DNA of 64,000 bases from Aquisphaera insulae (GTDB taxonomy: Bacteria > Planctomycetota > Planctomycetia > Isosphaerales > Isosphaeraceae), in the NCBI RefSeq assembly GCF_011064615.1, contig NZ_JAALJH010000022.1:45116-109115 (forward strand). The letters are read 5' to 3'. Both the position numbers and the translations under genes were made by a program. This document shows positions 20,514-29,247 of the stretch, piece after piece; the first letter of the stretch is position 1; every line of letters starts with the position of its first letter. A model generated the notes under the pieces. It was not told the origin of the DNA and did not search any database. It worked only from the letters and a program-made list of their open reading frames with translations.

Positions 20514-21461
20514 TCACTGGTAACGCCGGAACCTGTCGCGGATCAGGATGGCGATCCCGTTCATCGTCAGCAGCAGGACCAGGAGGATGACGATGCCCCC
20601 CGCGGCCACGGTCTGGAAGGCGCGGTCGGGCTCCTTGGCGTAATTGTAAATCTCGACGGGGAGCGCCGAATAGCGGTCGAGTGGCCCGGTGGGCAACTTC
20701 CGGAGCGCCCCGGCCGCGCCCACCATCAGCAGCGGTGCGGTCTCGCCGATCGCCCGCGAGAGGCCGAGGATGGTCCCGGTGAGGATCCCCGGCATGGCCG
20801 CGGGCAGGACGTGGCCCATGACCATCTGCCACCGGGTCGCCCCCAGCGCCAGCGCCGCCTGGCGGAGCGACGACGGCACCGTCCGGATCGCCTCCTGGGT
20901 CGTGATCACGATGATCGGCAGGATCAGCAGGCCCAGCGTCAGGGCTCCGGACAGGAGGCACGGGCCCACCGCCAGCCGGGAGAAGCCGAAGCCGCGGACG
21001 AAGAGCGCCAGCCCGAGGATCCCGTAGACGATCGACGGCACCCCCGCGAGGTTGGCGATGTTGGTCTGGATGATCCGCCGGAGCCGGCCGGGGGGGGCGT
21101 ACTCCTCGAGGTAGACCCCCGCGGCGATCCCCACCGGGATCCCGATCGTCGCCACCAGGCCGAGCAGCCAGAGGCTGCCGACCAGGCCGATCCGGAACCC
21201 GGCCAGCGCCGGGTTGCTCGACTGCCGGTTGACGATCAGCTTCGAGAGCAGGCCCCAGAGCTCCTTCAGGTTCGGCCCGACGGCGTACCACGGGTTGTCC
21301 GGCTTCCCCTGGAGCGACGCCATCAGGATGGATGCCAGCAGGATCACCAGGACCACCACGCCGGACAGCGTGGCCAGCAGGCAGGCCGCCCCGAAGAGCG
21401 GCCCCGCGACGGACCGCAGCGTGCGGTGCGGCCGGAAGCGATCGGCACCGGAGGTGCTCAT
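20514..21461 (-). CDS. pstA: Phosphate ABC transporter permease PstA
   Basis: This 315-residue inner-membrane permease forms the channel with PstC. About six transmembrane helices are visible, with the permease coupling motif TTQEAIRTVPSSLRQAALALGATRWQMVMGHVLPAAMPGILTGTILGLSRAIGETAPL. The ATG at 21461 overlaps the pstC stop by 4 bases (ATGA), indicating translational coupling. A long upstream open frame exists but belongs to a shadow of pstC. The cytoplasmic loop QGKPDNPWYAVGPNLKELWG is somewhat longer than in E. coli. Confidence 0.97.
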   Translation of the reverse strand: MSTSGADRFRPHRTLRSVAGPLFGAACLLATLSGVVVLVILLASILMASLQGKPDNPWYAVGPNLKELWGLLSKLIVNRQSSNPALAGFRIGLVGSLWLLGLVATIGIPVGIAAGVYLEEYAPPGRLRRIIQTNIANLAGVPSIVYGILGLALFVRGFGFSRLAVGPCLLSGALTLGLLILPIIVITTQEAIRTVPSSLRQAALALGATRWQMVMGHVLPAAMPGILTGTILGLSRAIGETAPLLMVGAAGALRKLPTGPLDRYSALPVEIYNYAKEPDRAFQTVAAGGIVILLVLLLTMNGIAILIRDRFRRYQ

Positions 21462-22432
21462 TGATAGACCTCGCGATAGCGCCGGAGGACCAGGCCGGAG
21501 ATGATGTTGAGCGTCAGCGTGATCAGGAAGAGGGACAGGCCGACCGCGAACAGCGACAGGTACTTCGACGAGCCGTACGAGGCCTCGCCGCTGATGACCT
21601 GGACGATGTAGGTCGTCATCGTCTCGAGCGACTCGAACGGGCTGAAACGGATCTGCGGCAGCATGCCCGCGGCCAGGACGACGGCCATCGTCTCCCCCAC
21701 GGCCCGGCTGATGGCCAGGATGAACGAGGCCACCACGCCGGAGAGCGCCGCCGGCAGCACCACCCGCGTCGAGACCTCGAACTTGGTCGCGCCCAGCCCG
21801 TACGCCGCCTCGCGGAGCCCCCGGGGCACGGCGGACAGCACGTCCTCGCTGAGCGACGAGACCAGCGGGATGATCATCACGCCGACGACGATGCAGGCGG
21901 AGAGGGCGTTGAACTGCGGCACCCGGACCCCCAGCGGCTCCATCACGGCCTTGAGCACCGGGGTGACCAGCAGCAGCGCGAGATAGCCGTAGACGATGGT
22001 CGGAATCCCCGCCAGCAGCTCGAGGGCCGGCTTGAGCACCTTGCGGAGCTTCCTGGGGGCATACTCGCTCAGGTAGATGGCGCTCAGGAGGCCGACCGGC
22101 AGCGCGATGCACGAGGAGCCCAGCGCGATGGCGAAGGTCCCCCAGACCAGCGGCAGGATGCCGAACCTCGGCGGGTCCGCCTCCGGCTTGAGCTCGGTCC
22201 CGAGCAGGAATTCGAGGATCCCCGTATGCGAATGGACGAAGAACTCGACCGACTGCACGGTCAGGACCAGGACGATGCCGACGGTCGTCATCACGGTCAG
22301 GATCGCCGCGGCCGCGAGCAGCGACGAGACGACGGCCTCGACGATCGCCTGGCGCGGCGAATGCCCGGCCCACTGGTCGTCCTCGAGGGTCGCGGCCGGT
22401 CGCGGGGGCGGTGCGGGTTGCGGAATGGTCAC
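21458..22432 (-). CDS. pstC: Phosphate ABC transporter permease PstC
   Basis: This 324-residue partner of PstA has six predicted helices and the EAA-type coupling loop SSLSEDVLSAVPRGLREAAYGLGATKFEVSTRVVLPAALSGVVASFILAISRAVGETMAV. The N-terminus (MTIPQPAPPPRPAATLEDDQW) is a short Pro-rich cytoplasmic tail. The gene lies 96 bases downstream of pstS and overlaps pstA by ATGA. Expression is expected to follow phosphate starvation as for other pst operons; no convincing Pho box was seen. Confidence 0.97.
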   Translation of the reverse strand: MTIPQPAPPPRPAATLEDDQWAGHSPRQAIVEAVVSSLLAAAAILTVMTTVGIVLVLTVQSVEFFVHSHTGILEFLLGTELKPEADPPRFGILPLVWGTFAIALGSSCIALPVGLLSAIYLSEYAPRKLRKVLKPALELLAGIPTIVYGYLALLLVTPVLKAVMEPLGVRVPQFNALSACIVVGVMIIPLVSSLSEDVLSAVPRGLREAAYGLGATKFEVSTRVVLPAALSGVVASFILAISRAVGETMAVVLAAGMLPQIRFSPFESLETMTTYIVQVISGEASYGSSKYLSLFAVGLSLFLITLTLNIISGLVLRRYREVYQ

Positions 22433-22528
22433 GGTCGACTTGCTCCGGCTCGGCGGGGAGCCGCGGGCCGGCCGGCCTGGGATCGCCCAGGCCGGGCCGG
22501 CCGTGAGGTAGGGAAGGGTCGGGGAATC

Positions 22529-23569
22529 TCAGGGTTTGGCCGCGGCGGTCTCGGGAGCGGCCGCGCCGTAGAGCTTGGTCCGGGCCTCCTGGTTGGCCTT
22601 CAGGTCGTCCTCGGTCGGCGGGTCGTAGCCGCCGTCCACGGCGAGCTTCTTGACGTTGTCGAGGTAGTAGCCCAGGAACTGCTTGACCTCGGGCCGCCTG
22701 GCCGCCGAGTTCTTCACGAAGATGTAGAGCGGTCGCGAGAGGGGCCTGTAGCTCTTGTCGGCGATCGTCTCCGCGCTCGGGAGGACCGGCTTGGCGTCGG
22801 CCCCGTTCTGGACCGCCACGGGCTTCACCCGTTCCTTGTTGGCGGCGTAGTACGCATAGCCGAAGTAGCCGATGGCGTCCTCGTCGTTGGCCACGCCGTT
22901 GACCAGCGTGTTGTCGTCGGAGCTCTGCTGGACCCCGTCGCGCTGGCCCCCCTTGGCGGCGGGCTTCGGCTGGTCCTTGGCGGCGGGATCCGCGTTAACG
23001 GGCTTCGGCTTGCCGACGATCGCCTCCACGAAGAACTCGTAGGTGCCGGAGTCGTTGTCCGGGGAATAGAGGCGGATCTGGCGGTCGGGCCAGGCCGGGT
23101 TCAGGTCCTTCCACGTCTTGACGGTCGAGCCCGGCTCCCAGAGCTTCTTGAGCTGCTCGACGGTGAGGGACTGGACCACCGTGTTCCTGGCATTCACCAC
23201 GACGGTGATGCCGTCGTTGCCGACGGTGAACCGGGTCCACTCGATCCCCTGGGCCTTCGCCTTGGCCTCCTCGTCGGGCTTCGCGTCCCGCGAGGCGTCG
23301 ACGACGTCGACCTCTCCCTGGAGGTAGCGGCTGAAGCCGCCGCCGGTGCCGTGGTTGTCCACGACCACGGTCGTGTTCGGGTTCACGGACTCGAACGCCT
23401 CCTGGGCGGCGCGACTGATCCGGAAGACGGTGCTCGAGCCGTCGACCACGACCGTCCCGCTCTTCGACCCGCCCGGGCCGCCCCCTTCGCCGTCACCACC
23501 CCCGCCGCAGCCGGCAAGCAGCAGGACGAACGTGAAGAGCCCTGCTGCCATCGCGTACGTGAATCGCAT
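22529..23569 (-). CDS. pstS: Phosphate-binding lipoprotein PstS
   Basis: This 346-residue solute-binding protein has a lipobox, LLLAGC, after a hydrophobic stretch (MRFTYAMAAGLFTFVLLLAGC), followed by a Gly-rich linker. Phosphate-site motifs are visible: VVVDGSSTVF near the N-terminus, NHGTGGGFSRYLQGEVDVVDASR and PDNDSGTYEFF. An extra acidic or Ala/Lys segment (PVNADPAAKDQPKPAAKGG) is inserted before the second lobe. It delivers phosphate to PstCA. The ATG at 23569 is chosen to begin the signal peptide; the frame is open 40 codons further upstream with no similarity. Confidence 0.96.
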   Translation of the reverse strand: MRFTYAMAAGLFTFVLLLAGCGGGGDGEGGGPGGSKSGTVVVDGSSTVFRISRAAQEAFESVNPNTTVVVDNHGTGGGFSRYLQGEVDVVDASRDAKPDEEAKAKAQGIEWTRFTVGNDGITVVVNARNTVVQSLTVEQLKKLWEPGSTVKTWKDLNPAWPDRQIRLYSPDNDSGTYEFFVEAIVGKPKPVNADPAAKDQPKPAAKGGQRDGVQQSSDDNTLVNGVANDEDAIGYFGYAYYAANKERVKPVAVQNGADAKPVLPSAETIADKSYRPLSRPLYIFVKNSAARRPEVKQFLGYYLDNVKKLAVDGGYDPPTEDDLKANQEARTKLYGAAAPETAAAKP

Positions 23570-23875
23570 CAGCTTCGTGTCCTGGTATTCAGCTCGGTGC
23601 CGACGTCGGGAGGGGGAGCGGCGGCGCCGAATGCAAGGCGGAGATCCGAGGCCCAATCGCCTCGCGCACGTTCCCCGGCCGACGGTCATTGACCTTCCGC
23701 ATGATAACCGGGAACCGTGAAGATTGTGTGAAGGCCCGGCGAGAGTTCCTGGTGCACGAGCACGACCCGCCCACGGAGCATGGCCCTCTCAGGATACCCG
23801 CGATACTCTTCTATTCAAGTGACCAGCACCGACACCCCGATCCACGGCGGCGGGCGGAAGGCCCGATTCTCCCCC
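23570..23875. other. Divergent intergenic region between pstS and arfB-like gene
   Basis: These 306 bases should hold the pst promoter on the minus strand and that of the release-factor-like gene on the plus strand. I see no clear Pho box repeat, terminator or small gene. Confidence 0.5.
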
Positions 23876-24301
23876 ATGATTCCCGTGAACGACCGAATCA
23901 GCCTCAACGACGACGAGCTCGAATTCGAGTTCATCCGCTCCTCCGGCCCGGGGGGGCAGAACGTGAACAAGGTCTCGACGGCGGTCCGGCTGCGGTTCGC
24001 CGCGGCGACCTCTCCGTCCCTGCCGGAAGACGTCCGGCAGCGGCTGATCCGGCTGGCCGGGAGGAAGGTCGGGGCGGACGGCGTGCTCATGATCCTGGCC
24101 CAGGAGGCGCGATCCCAGGAGGCGAACCGGAGGGCCGCCGTCGAGAGGCTCGTCGAGATGATCGCGAGGGCCTGCGAGCGGCCGAGGCCCCGGCGGCCGA
24201 CGAGGCCGACGCTCGGCTCGAAGGTCCGCCGGCTGGAATCGAAGCGGAAGCAGAGCGAGACGAAGGCGCGGAGGAAATCGCCCGGCTCGTCCGACGATTG
24301 A
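23876..24301 (+). CDS. arfB: ArfB/YaeJ-like peptidyl-tRNA hydrolase (ribosome rescue)
   Basis: This 141-residue class I release-factor-like protein carries the catalytic GGQ in SSGPGGQNVNKVSTAVRLRF (about 20-40) and a basic C-terminal tail (SKRKQSETKARRKS) that in ArfB enters the empty mRNA channel. It releases nascent chains from stalled ribosomes without a stop codon. Length and the N-terminus (MIPVNDRISLNDDELEFEFIRSSG) match ArfB rather than full-length RF1/RF2, which lack the tail and add codon-recognition domains. The ATG at 23876 is chosen by homology; an ATG at 23780 is in frame. Monocistronic. Confidence 0.93.
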   Translation: MIPVNDRISLNDDELEFEFIRSSGPGGQNVNKVSTAVRLRFAAATSPSLPEDVRQRLIRLAGRKVGADGVLMILAQEARSQEANRRAAVERLVEMIARACERPRPRRPTRPTLGSKVRRLESKRKQSETKARRKSPGSSDD

Positions 24302-24336
24302 CGGGCCGGGCCGGGCCGGGTCGGGTCATCGTCCGT

Positions 24337-25287
24337 TCAGTTCAGGTCCGGCTCGAGCGGGCCGGCGAGCCCCTCGTGGTAGAAGAGCCGGCCGGTGAGG
24401 GTCGGCATGAACGAGCTCGGCACCCACGGGTCCGGGCCGTATCGCAGGGTCATCCAGAGGCTGGTCCCTTGCCACTGCATCCCCCGATCGAAGACGCCGT
24501 CGGCGCCGCCGATGATCCGGTCGGCCTGCAGGAACAGGCCGGGGCCGATCGTGTTGGCGAACGCCGGCACGAGCGTGGTCCGGCTCCGGAAGCTCGTCAG
24601 GGCGTTCTGCTCGATGGTCAGGGGATGGAGCCGCGCCCCGATCCGGTGCGTCGCCGCCCGCCACCGGTCCACGGTCTCATACTCGGCCGCGAAATGCGGC
24701 TCCCAGAAGGCGATATGGCAGACCCGGCCGATCCCGAAGATGACGATCAGCTCCGCCCCCTTGCTCTTCAGCTCGCCGATCCGGTCCGCGTAGTTGGGCA
24801 GGCGGTCGGCGGTGGCGAACCAGCGGCGGCCCTCGGGCACGGTCAGAGATCCGAGCGGGCCGTAGAAGGCCTTCTGCATCGCGTACTGGAAGGCGCCCGG
24901 GTTGTCCGGGGGGAGCGTCGCGCCGGAGCGGTCGCTCCATTCGTCCATGTTGAACCCGTGGACGTGGGAGCAGGAGACGTCCCACTCCTTGAGGAAGTAG
25001 ACCGCCCAGCGGTACATCCCCATCGGGCCGACGGGGAGGATCAGGGCCGCGTCCCGCCCCTCGTCGCGGGTCCGGCGGATCGCCGTGGCGATCTCGTGGC
25101 CCATGACCACGTCGAAGTCGGGGACGGTGGCCGTGGGGACCAGCTCGAACCTGGGGTTCCACCAGGGCTGTCGCTCCGAGATCGCCGCGGGCGGGTGCGA
25201 GCAGCAGGCGTCAATTTTCGCGAGGTCCCAGCCGGCGGGGAGGAACCCTTCCATCATCGAGCCGGCGAACGTCGTGAGCAGATTCAT
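24337..25287 (-). CDS. Glucosamine-6-phosphate deaminase-like (NagB/RpiA fold) protein
   Basis: This 316-residue protein resembles Nag[23 protein letters not shown] corresponds to the phosphate loop region, [10 protein letters not shown] to the catalytic MDEY/LDEW segment, and [14 protein letters not shown] to GIGxxGHIAFNEP. Several positions differ from canonical NagB (GRVCH for GxDGH, FWEP for FNEP), so the exact substrate is uncertain; it may act on another amino-sugar or sugar phosphate. There is no signal peptide. The ATG at 25287 has GGAG about 11 bases upstream. It is 33 bases downstream of the MDR oxidoreductase and probably co-transcribed with it. Confidence 0.8.
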   Translation of the reverse strand: MNLLTTFAGSMMEGFLPAGWDLAKIDACCSHPPAAISERQPWWNPRFELVPTATVPDFDVVMGHEIATAIRRTRDEGRDAALILPVGPMGMYRWAVYFLKEWDVSCSHVHGFNMDEWSDRSGATLPPDNPGAFQYAMQKAFYGPLGSLTVPEGRRWFATADRLPNYADRIGELKSKGAELIVIFGIGRVCHIAFWEPHFAAEYETVDRWRAATHRIGARLHPLTIEQNALTSFRSRTTLVPAFANTIGPGLFLQADRIIGGADGVFDRGMQWQGTSLWMTLRYGPDPWVPSSFMPTLTGRLFYHEGLAGPLEPDLN

Positions 25288-25320
25288 CGTATTCTCGACT
25301 CCAGTCCTGCGGCGCCACGA

Positions 25321-26316
25321 TCAGTCCACGGAGATGACGACCTTGCCGGAGAGGGCCCCGGCGCCGTGGAGGGTGTTCGCCTCCAGGAACCTCTCGGCCT
25401 CGGCCGCGGCCTCGAGCGGGAAGCAGCGGCCGACGAGCGATCGGAGCTGCCCCTCCTCGACCCATCGGACGATGTCCGAGGCGGCCGGCTCCTGCTCCTC
25501 GGGCGTGAAGTTGAAGACCGCGAAGCCGTGGATCGAGCAGTTCCGGGGATAGAAGGCGCCCAGCGGCAACGTCGGCCGGGCCGTCCGTCCGGCCATGAGG
25601 ACCATCCGCCCGCGCTTCCGAAGGAGGGGGATCGAGACCTCCAGGTTCGGCTCGCGCTGGGTCTCGTACCAGACGTCGAAGCCCTCCGGGGCGAACTCGC
25701 GGAGGCGGGCCGACACGTCGTCGGTCTTGTAGTTGAGCGCGAGGTCGGCGCCGAGGTTGGTGCAGGTCTCGAGGTGCTCCGGGCTCCCCGCGGTGGTGGC
25801 GACGCGGCCGCCCACGGCCTTGACCATCTGCACGACCATCGAGCCGACGCCGCCGCTGCCGCCGGGGACGTAGACGGTCTCGCCTTCCCGGAAGCGGCCG
25901 CACTCGATGAGGCCGATGTGGGCCGTGAGGCCGACCATGGCCATGGCGGCGGCCTGGTCGTCGGGGAGGAGCGTGGGCGTGTGATGGAGCCATCCCTCGG
26001 CGATGGCGGCGTACTCGGCCGCCACGCCCTGCCGCCCGAGCAGCCCCTGGTTCGAGCCCCAGACCCGGTCGCCGGGCTTGAACTTGCGGCTCCCCGCGCC
26101 GACGGCCTCGACCGTCCCGGCGACGTCGCACCCGATGACGTAGGGGAAGGCGAGCGGGAAGGCGACCAGGCCGGATCGGATGTAGAGATCGATCGGGTTG
26201 AGGGCGACGGACTTGACCCGGACGAGGACCTCGCCCGGCCCGGGATCCGGCCTCGGCAGGTCGCCGACCACGATGTTCTCCGGCGGGCCGGTCTGCTTGA
26301 TGTAAGCGGCTTTCAT
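25321..26316 (-). CDS. Zinc-independent MDR oxidoreductase (quinone reductase type)
   Basis: This 331-residue NAD(P)H-dependent medium-chain dehydrogenase/reductase of the QOR branch shows GroES-like N-terminal motifs (PGPGEVLVRVKSVALNPIDLYIRSG, GCDVAGTVEAVG), the nucleotide-binding GGSGGVGSMVVQMVKAVGG (about 172-190) and GADLALNYKTDDV. The zinc ligand cysteines of alcohol dehydrogenases are absent. It probably reduces quinones or activated alkenes. The ATG at 26316 follows AGGAAGAG. First gene of a pair with the NagB-like gene, and divergent from the LOG gene with 125 bases between starts. Confidence 0.92.
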   Translation of the reverse strand: MKAAYIKQTGPPENIVVGDLPRPDPGPGEVLVRVKSVALNPIDLYIRSGLVAFPLAFPYVIGCDVAGTVEAVGAGSRKFKPGDRVWGSNQGLLGRQGVAAEYAAIAEGWLHHTPTLLPDDQAAAMAMVGLTAHIGLIECGRFREGETVYVPGGSGGVGSMVVQMVKAVGGRVATTAGSPEHLETCTNLGADLALNYKTDDVSARLREFAPEGFDVWYETQREPNLEVSIPLLRKRGRMVLMAGRTARPTLPLGAFYPRNCSIHGFAVFNFTPEEQEPAASDIVRWVEEGQLRSLVGRCFPLEAAAEAERFLEANTLHGAGALSGKVVISVD

Positions 26317-26441
26317 GCGGACTCTTCCTGGAGCTCGGGCGGAAACGGCCGCGCCCGGAGGGCGGCACGGTTGCTATGATACCCGTCTCGAATAGGGGGC
26401 GAAATCCAGCCCCGAACGCATTCTCGAACCCCGGAGGACTG

Positions 26442-27035
26442 ATGTCCGAAGGCCCCAGCATCTGCGTCTTCTGCGGCTCGTCGGCGGGGCTCTCCCCCTC
26501 CTATGCCGAGGCCGCCCGGCTCGTCGGCGAGGCGATCGTCCGCCGCGGGGCCTCGCTCGTCTACGGCGGCGGGCGGGTCGGACTGATGGGGGTCGTCGCC
26601 GACGCGGTCCTCGCCGCCGGCGGCCGCGTCGTCGGCGTGATCCCCGAGGCCCTGTCCACCAAGGAGATCGCCCATGACGGCCTGACCGAGCTCCACGTCG
26701 TCCGCGGGATGCACGAGCGGAAGGCCCTGATGGCGTCGCGATCGACGGCCTTCCTGACCCTGCCCGGCGGCATCGGCACCTACGAGGAGTTCTTCGAGAT
26801 CCTGAGCTGGAAGGGCCTGGGGATCCACCGGAAGCCGGTCGGGATCCTCAACGTCGGCGGCTACTTCGACCCGCTGCTCGACCTCCTGGACCACGGGATC
26901 ACCCGCAAGTTCATCCGCGTCGACCACCTCCGGCCGCTGGTCGTCTCCGACCAGCCCGAGGAGGTCGTCCGCATCCTCCTCGACGAACCCGACGCCGGCC
27001 CCAACGACCGCTGGATGACGCTCGACCGGGCCTGA
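26442..27035 (+). CDS. LOG-family cytokinin-activating-like phosphoribohydrolase
   Basis: This 197-residue protein carries the LOG motifs: ICVFCGSSAG at the N-terminus, the nucleotide-binding region VYGGGRVGLMG, and the hallmark PGGIGTYEEFFE (about 109-120). LOG proteins hydrolyse nucleoside 5'-monophosphates to free bases and ribose 5-phosphate; bacterial members include probable nucleotide-recycling enzymes. The ATG at 26442 has GGAGG 5 bases upstream, and the frame is open before it. Confidence 0.93.
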   Translation: MSEGPSICVFCGSSAGLSPSYAEAARLVGEAIVRRGASLVYGGGRVGLMGVVADAVLAAGGRVVGVIPEALSTKEIAHDGLTELHVVRGMHERKALMASRSTAFLTLPGGIGTYEEFFEILSWKGLGIHRKPVGILNVGGYFDPLLDLLDHGITRKFIRVDHLRPLVVSDQPEEVVRILLDEPDAGPNDRWMTLDRA

Positions 27036-27073
27036 GCCCCGCCGATCTTCCGGACCAGGCTACCCGCGGCGTG

Positions 27074-27095
27074 TATTTAGACGATATTCTAAATA
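27074..27095. promoter_or_regulatory. Perfect palindromic operator upstream of the ArsR-type repressor
   Basis: TATTTAGA and TCTAAATA form an 8-bp perfect inverted repeat separated by CGATAT. The centre lies about 40 bases before the ATG at 27124, in an AT-rich island within very GC-rich DNA. ArsR-family operators are typically AT-rich dyads of this form, so this is very probably the autoregulatory site for the downstream repressor. Confidence 0.75.
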
Positions 27096-27123
27096 TGCGG
27101 CCGACCGACGCGAACACACGGGC

Positions 27124-27423
27124 ATGATGAAACTCAACGAGGTCCTCAAGGCGCTCTCCGATCCGACGCGGCGGGAGATCATCCGGCTCCTCCAGGGGGG
27201 GGAGCTCACCGCCGGAGAGGTGGCGTCCTCGTTCGACATGACGCGGCCGTCGATGTCGCATCACTTCGGCGTCCTGAAGGATGCGGACCTGGTCTCGACC
27301 CGCCGCGACGGGCAGCAGATCTACTACGCCCTGAACACCACGGTCATCGAGGACGTGATGACGCTCCTCTGGGACCTGTTCGGGCCGGGGAAGAAGAAAG
27401 CGAAAGGGGAGGTCGACCTATGA
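27124..27423 (+). CDS. ArsR-family repressor, SdpR-like
   Basis: This 99-residue winged-helix protein (MMKLNEVLKALSDPTRREIIRLLQGG, ELTAGEVASSFDMTRPSMSHHFGVLKDADLVSTRRDGQQIYYALN) is of the ArsR/SmtB type, with no metal-binding cysteines, so it is not a metal sensor. It overlaps the next gene by ATGA and is followed by an SdpI-family membrane protein, the arrangement of the SdpRI signalling pair of Bacillus, in which the membrane protein sequesters the repressor. The binding site is the palindrome at 27074-27095. Confidence 0.9.
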   Translation: MMKLNEVLKALSDPTRREIIRLLQGGELTAGEVASSFDMTRPSMSHHFGVLKDADLVSTRRDGQQIYYALNTTVIEDVMTLLWDLFGPGKKKAKGEVDL

Positions 27424-28085
27424 ATCGCGCCTACTGGATCATCGCCGTCTCGCTCCTGGTGGCGTGCTGGGGACTTTCCGCGGCACTCTATCCGGGCCTG
27501 CCGCAGAAGATCCCGACCCACTGGAACATCGAGGGGAAGGTCGACGGCTGGGGCGACAAGACCTGGGCCACGTTCCTGATGCCGGCCATGATGACCGGCT
27601 TCCTCGTCTTCTTCGCCTTCCTCCCCGCGCTCTCGCCGAAGGCGTTCGAGGTGGATTCGTTCCGGCCCACGTACCTCTACTGCATGGCGGTCACGGTCGG
27701 CCTCTTCGCCTACCTCCACGCGGTGATCATGCTGGCCACGCGCCAGGAGATCTCGCCCGGGGGCTGGCGGATCGACCTCGGCCGGTGCCTGTTCGCCGGG
27801 ATCTTCCTCTTCTTCGCGATGCTCGGGAACGTGATGGGCAAGGTGCGCAAGAACTTCTACATCGGCTATCGCGTCCCCTGGACGCTGGCCAGCGACCGGG
27901 TCTGGAACGACACCCATCGCCTGGCCGCCTGGCTGATGACCGGCGGCGGGATCGTCGGCTTCCTCGCCGTCGTGCTGGGCGCCCCGCTCTACGTCCCCTT
28001 CGGCGTGCTGATGGTGACCGCGCTGGTCCCGGCCCTCTACTCGTTCGTGCACTACAAGAGCCTGGAGCGCCAGGGGCTCATCTGA
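27420..28085 (+). CDS. SdpI-family membrane protein (DUF1648 plus SdpI)
   Basis: This 221-residue protein has about six membrane helices. The N-terminal part carries the DUF1648 hallmark LPQKIPTHWNIEGKVDGWGDK, and the C-terminal SdpI region has GNVMGKVRKNFYIGYRVPWTLASDRVWNDTHRLAAWLM. In Bacillus SdpI gives immunity to a toxin and sequesters SdpR; here no toxin (SdpC) gene is seen, so it may sense some other membrane signal. Translational coupling to the repressor is indicated by the 4-base overlap. Confidence 0.9.
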   Translation: MNRAYWIIAVSLLVACWGLSAALYPGLPQKIPTHWNIEGKVDGWGDKTWATFLMPAMMTGFLVFFAFLPALSPKAFEVDSFRPTYLYCMAVTVGLFAYLHAVIMLATRQEISPGGWRIDLGRCLFAGIFLFFAMLGNVMGKVRKNFYIGYRVPWTLASDRVWNDTHRLAAWLMTGGGIVGFLAVVLGAPLYVPFGVLMVTALVPALYSFVHYKSLERQGLI

Positions 28086-28143
28086 GGCGGTATCGGGCGG
28101 ATCTCGGTTGTTACGTCCTGGGTTTCATGCGGAGGGAAAGCGG

Positions 28144-28608
28144 ATGCGACGCACCTTGCTGCTGGCGGGCCTCCTCTGTTTGCCGACACCGGGCGCGCGG
28201 GCCCTCGCGCAGGGAGCCAGGCCCGCGCCGGTCGCCGATCCCGCGCTCGCGAAGAAGCTGGGCGCCGACGAGCGAGGGATGCGGAACTACGTCATGGTGA
28301 TCCTCAAGACCGGCCCGAAACGCGTGCCGGCCGGCCCCGCCCGGGACGAGATGTTCAGGGGGCACTTCGCCAACATCAAGCGGCTCGCCGAGTCGGGCAA
28401 GCTCGTGGTGGCCGGACCCTTCGGGGACAAGGGCGACTGGCGCGGGATGTTCGTCTTCGCCGTCGAGACGCCGGAGGAGGCGGAGAAGCTGGTGGCGACC
28501 GACCCGGTCATCAAGTCGGGCGAGATGGTCGCGGAATACCACCGGCTCTATTGCTCCGCCGCCCTCATGGGGGTGATGGAGGTCCACGAGAAGATCGCGC
28601 CGAAGTGA
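28144..28608 (+). CDS. Exported YCII-like domain protein
   Basis: This 154-residue protein has a signal peptide (MRRTLLLAGLLCLPTPGARALAQ) and a YCII/muconolactone-isomerase-type ferredoxin-like domain (YVMVILKTGPKRVPAGPARDEMFRGHFANIKRLAESGKLVVAGPFGDKGDWRGMFVFAVETPEEAEKLVATDPVIKSGEMVAEYHRLY). Such domains are small dimers whose chemistry is often unknown, with some isomerases or hydrolases. The start at 28144 is set by GGAGGG 8 bases upstream. Export of a YCII protein is unusual. It follows the SdpI-type gene by 58 bases. Confidence 0.8.
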   Translation: MRRTLLLAGLLCLPTPGARALAQGARPAPVADPALAKKLGADERGMRNYVMVILKTGPKRVPAGPARDEMFRGHFANIKRLAESGKLVVAGPFGDKGDWRGMFVFAVETPEEAEKLVATDPVIKSGEMVAEYHRLYCSAALMGVMEVHEKIAPK

Positions 28609-28632
28609 CCAACGGCAGGATCGGAGAATCCC

Positions 28633-29214
28633 ATGGCCCGATCACGACGGATCCTGGTCGTCGTCGCCCTGTTCGGCATCGCTTCCTGCGCCGGGCGGAT
28701 CTCCCCCCGACCGGCATCGGTCAAGGACCGGGATGATGCCGTCCTGCGGGCCGTCTTCGAGGATGTCCTGGGCGCGAAGGAATCGCCGCTCGGACCTCCG
28801 GAACCATCGCAGAGACACCTCTGGCTCCTCACCGCCAAGGTGAAGCGGCGTCCGCCCGAGGGCCGTTGCGATGACGAGATCTCCGGACACACAGGCAAAC
28901 TGACTACGGACCAGGTCGCCCGTGCGAAGGAGGCGATTCAGGATTTTCACGCACGGGAGCCGGTCCCGGGACTGATCGCGGAGTTCACGACCGAGGATTC
29001 GCGGATCTCAAAGCGAGACGGCGGAGGTGATCCGGTGTCCGACCTGATCCAGTTGTTCTCGGCCTATCCCCCGGGATTTGCTCGCGACCATCAGACGGCG
29101 GTCGTACGGATCGGTTTCACCTGGAGCATGCATAGCGGGACAGGTACGTACATCCTCGAGCTCCGAGACGGCAAGTGGGTCGTCGTCTCGAAGGATCTTA
29201 GGTATCACGTTTGA
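28633..29214 (+). CDS. Hypothetical lipoprotein
   Basis: This 193-residue protein starts MARSRRILVVVALFGIASCAGR with an IASC lipobox, so it is predicted to be lipid-anchored. The mature part has no recognised domain: it is a mix of charged residues ending in a strand-rich tail (VVRIGFTWSMHSGTGTYILELRDGKWVVVSKDLRYHV). Two cysteines occur (lipobox plus one in GRCDDE). It lies 24 bases after the YCII gene, same strand, and may share its transcript. Function unknown. Confidence 0.75.
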   Translation: MARSRRILVVVALFGIASCAGRISPRPASVKDRDDAVLRAVFEDVLGAKESPLGPPEPSQRHLWLLTAKVKRRPPEGRCDDEISGHTGKLTTDQVARAKEAIQDFHAREPVPGLIAEFTTEDSRISKRDGGGDPVSDLIQLFSAYPPGFARDHQTAVVRIGFTWSMHSGTGTYILELRDGKWVVVSKDLRYHV

Positions 29215-29247
29215 ATGCGACGTCGCCGTCCTGCGCGGCCCTTTTCT

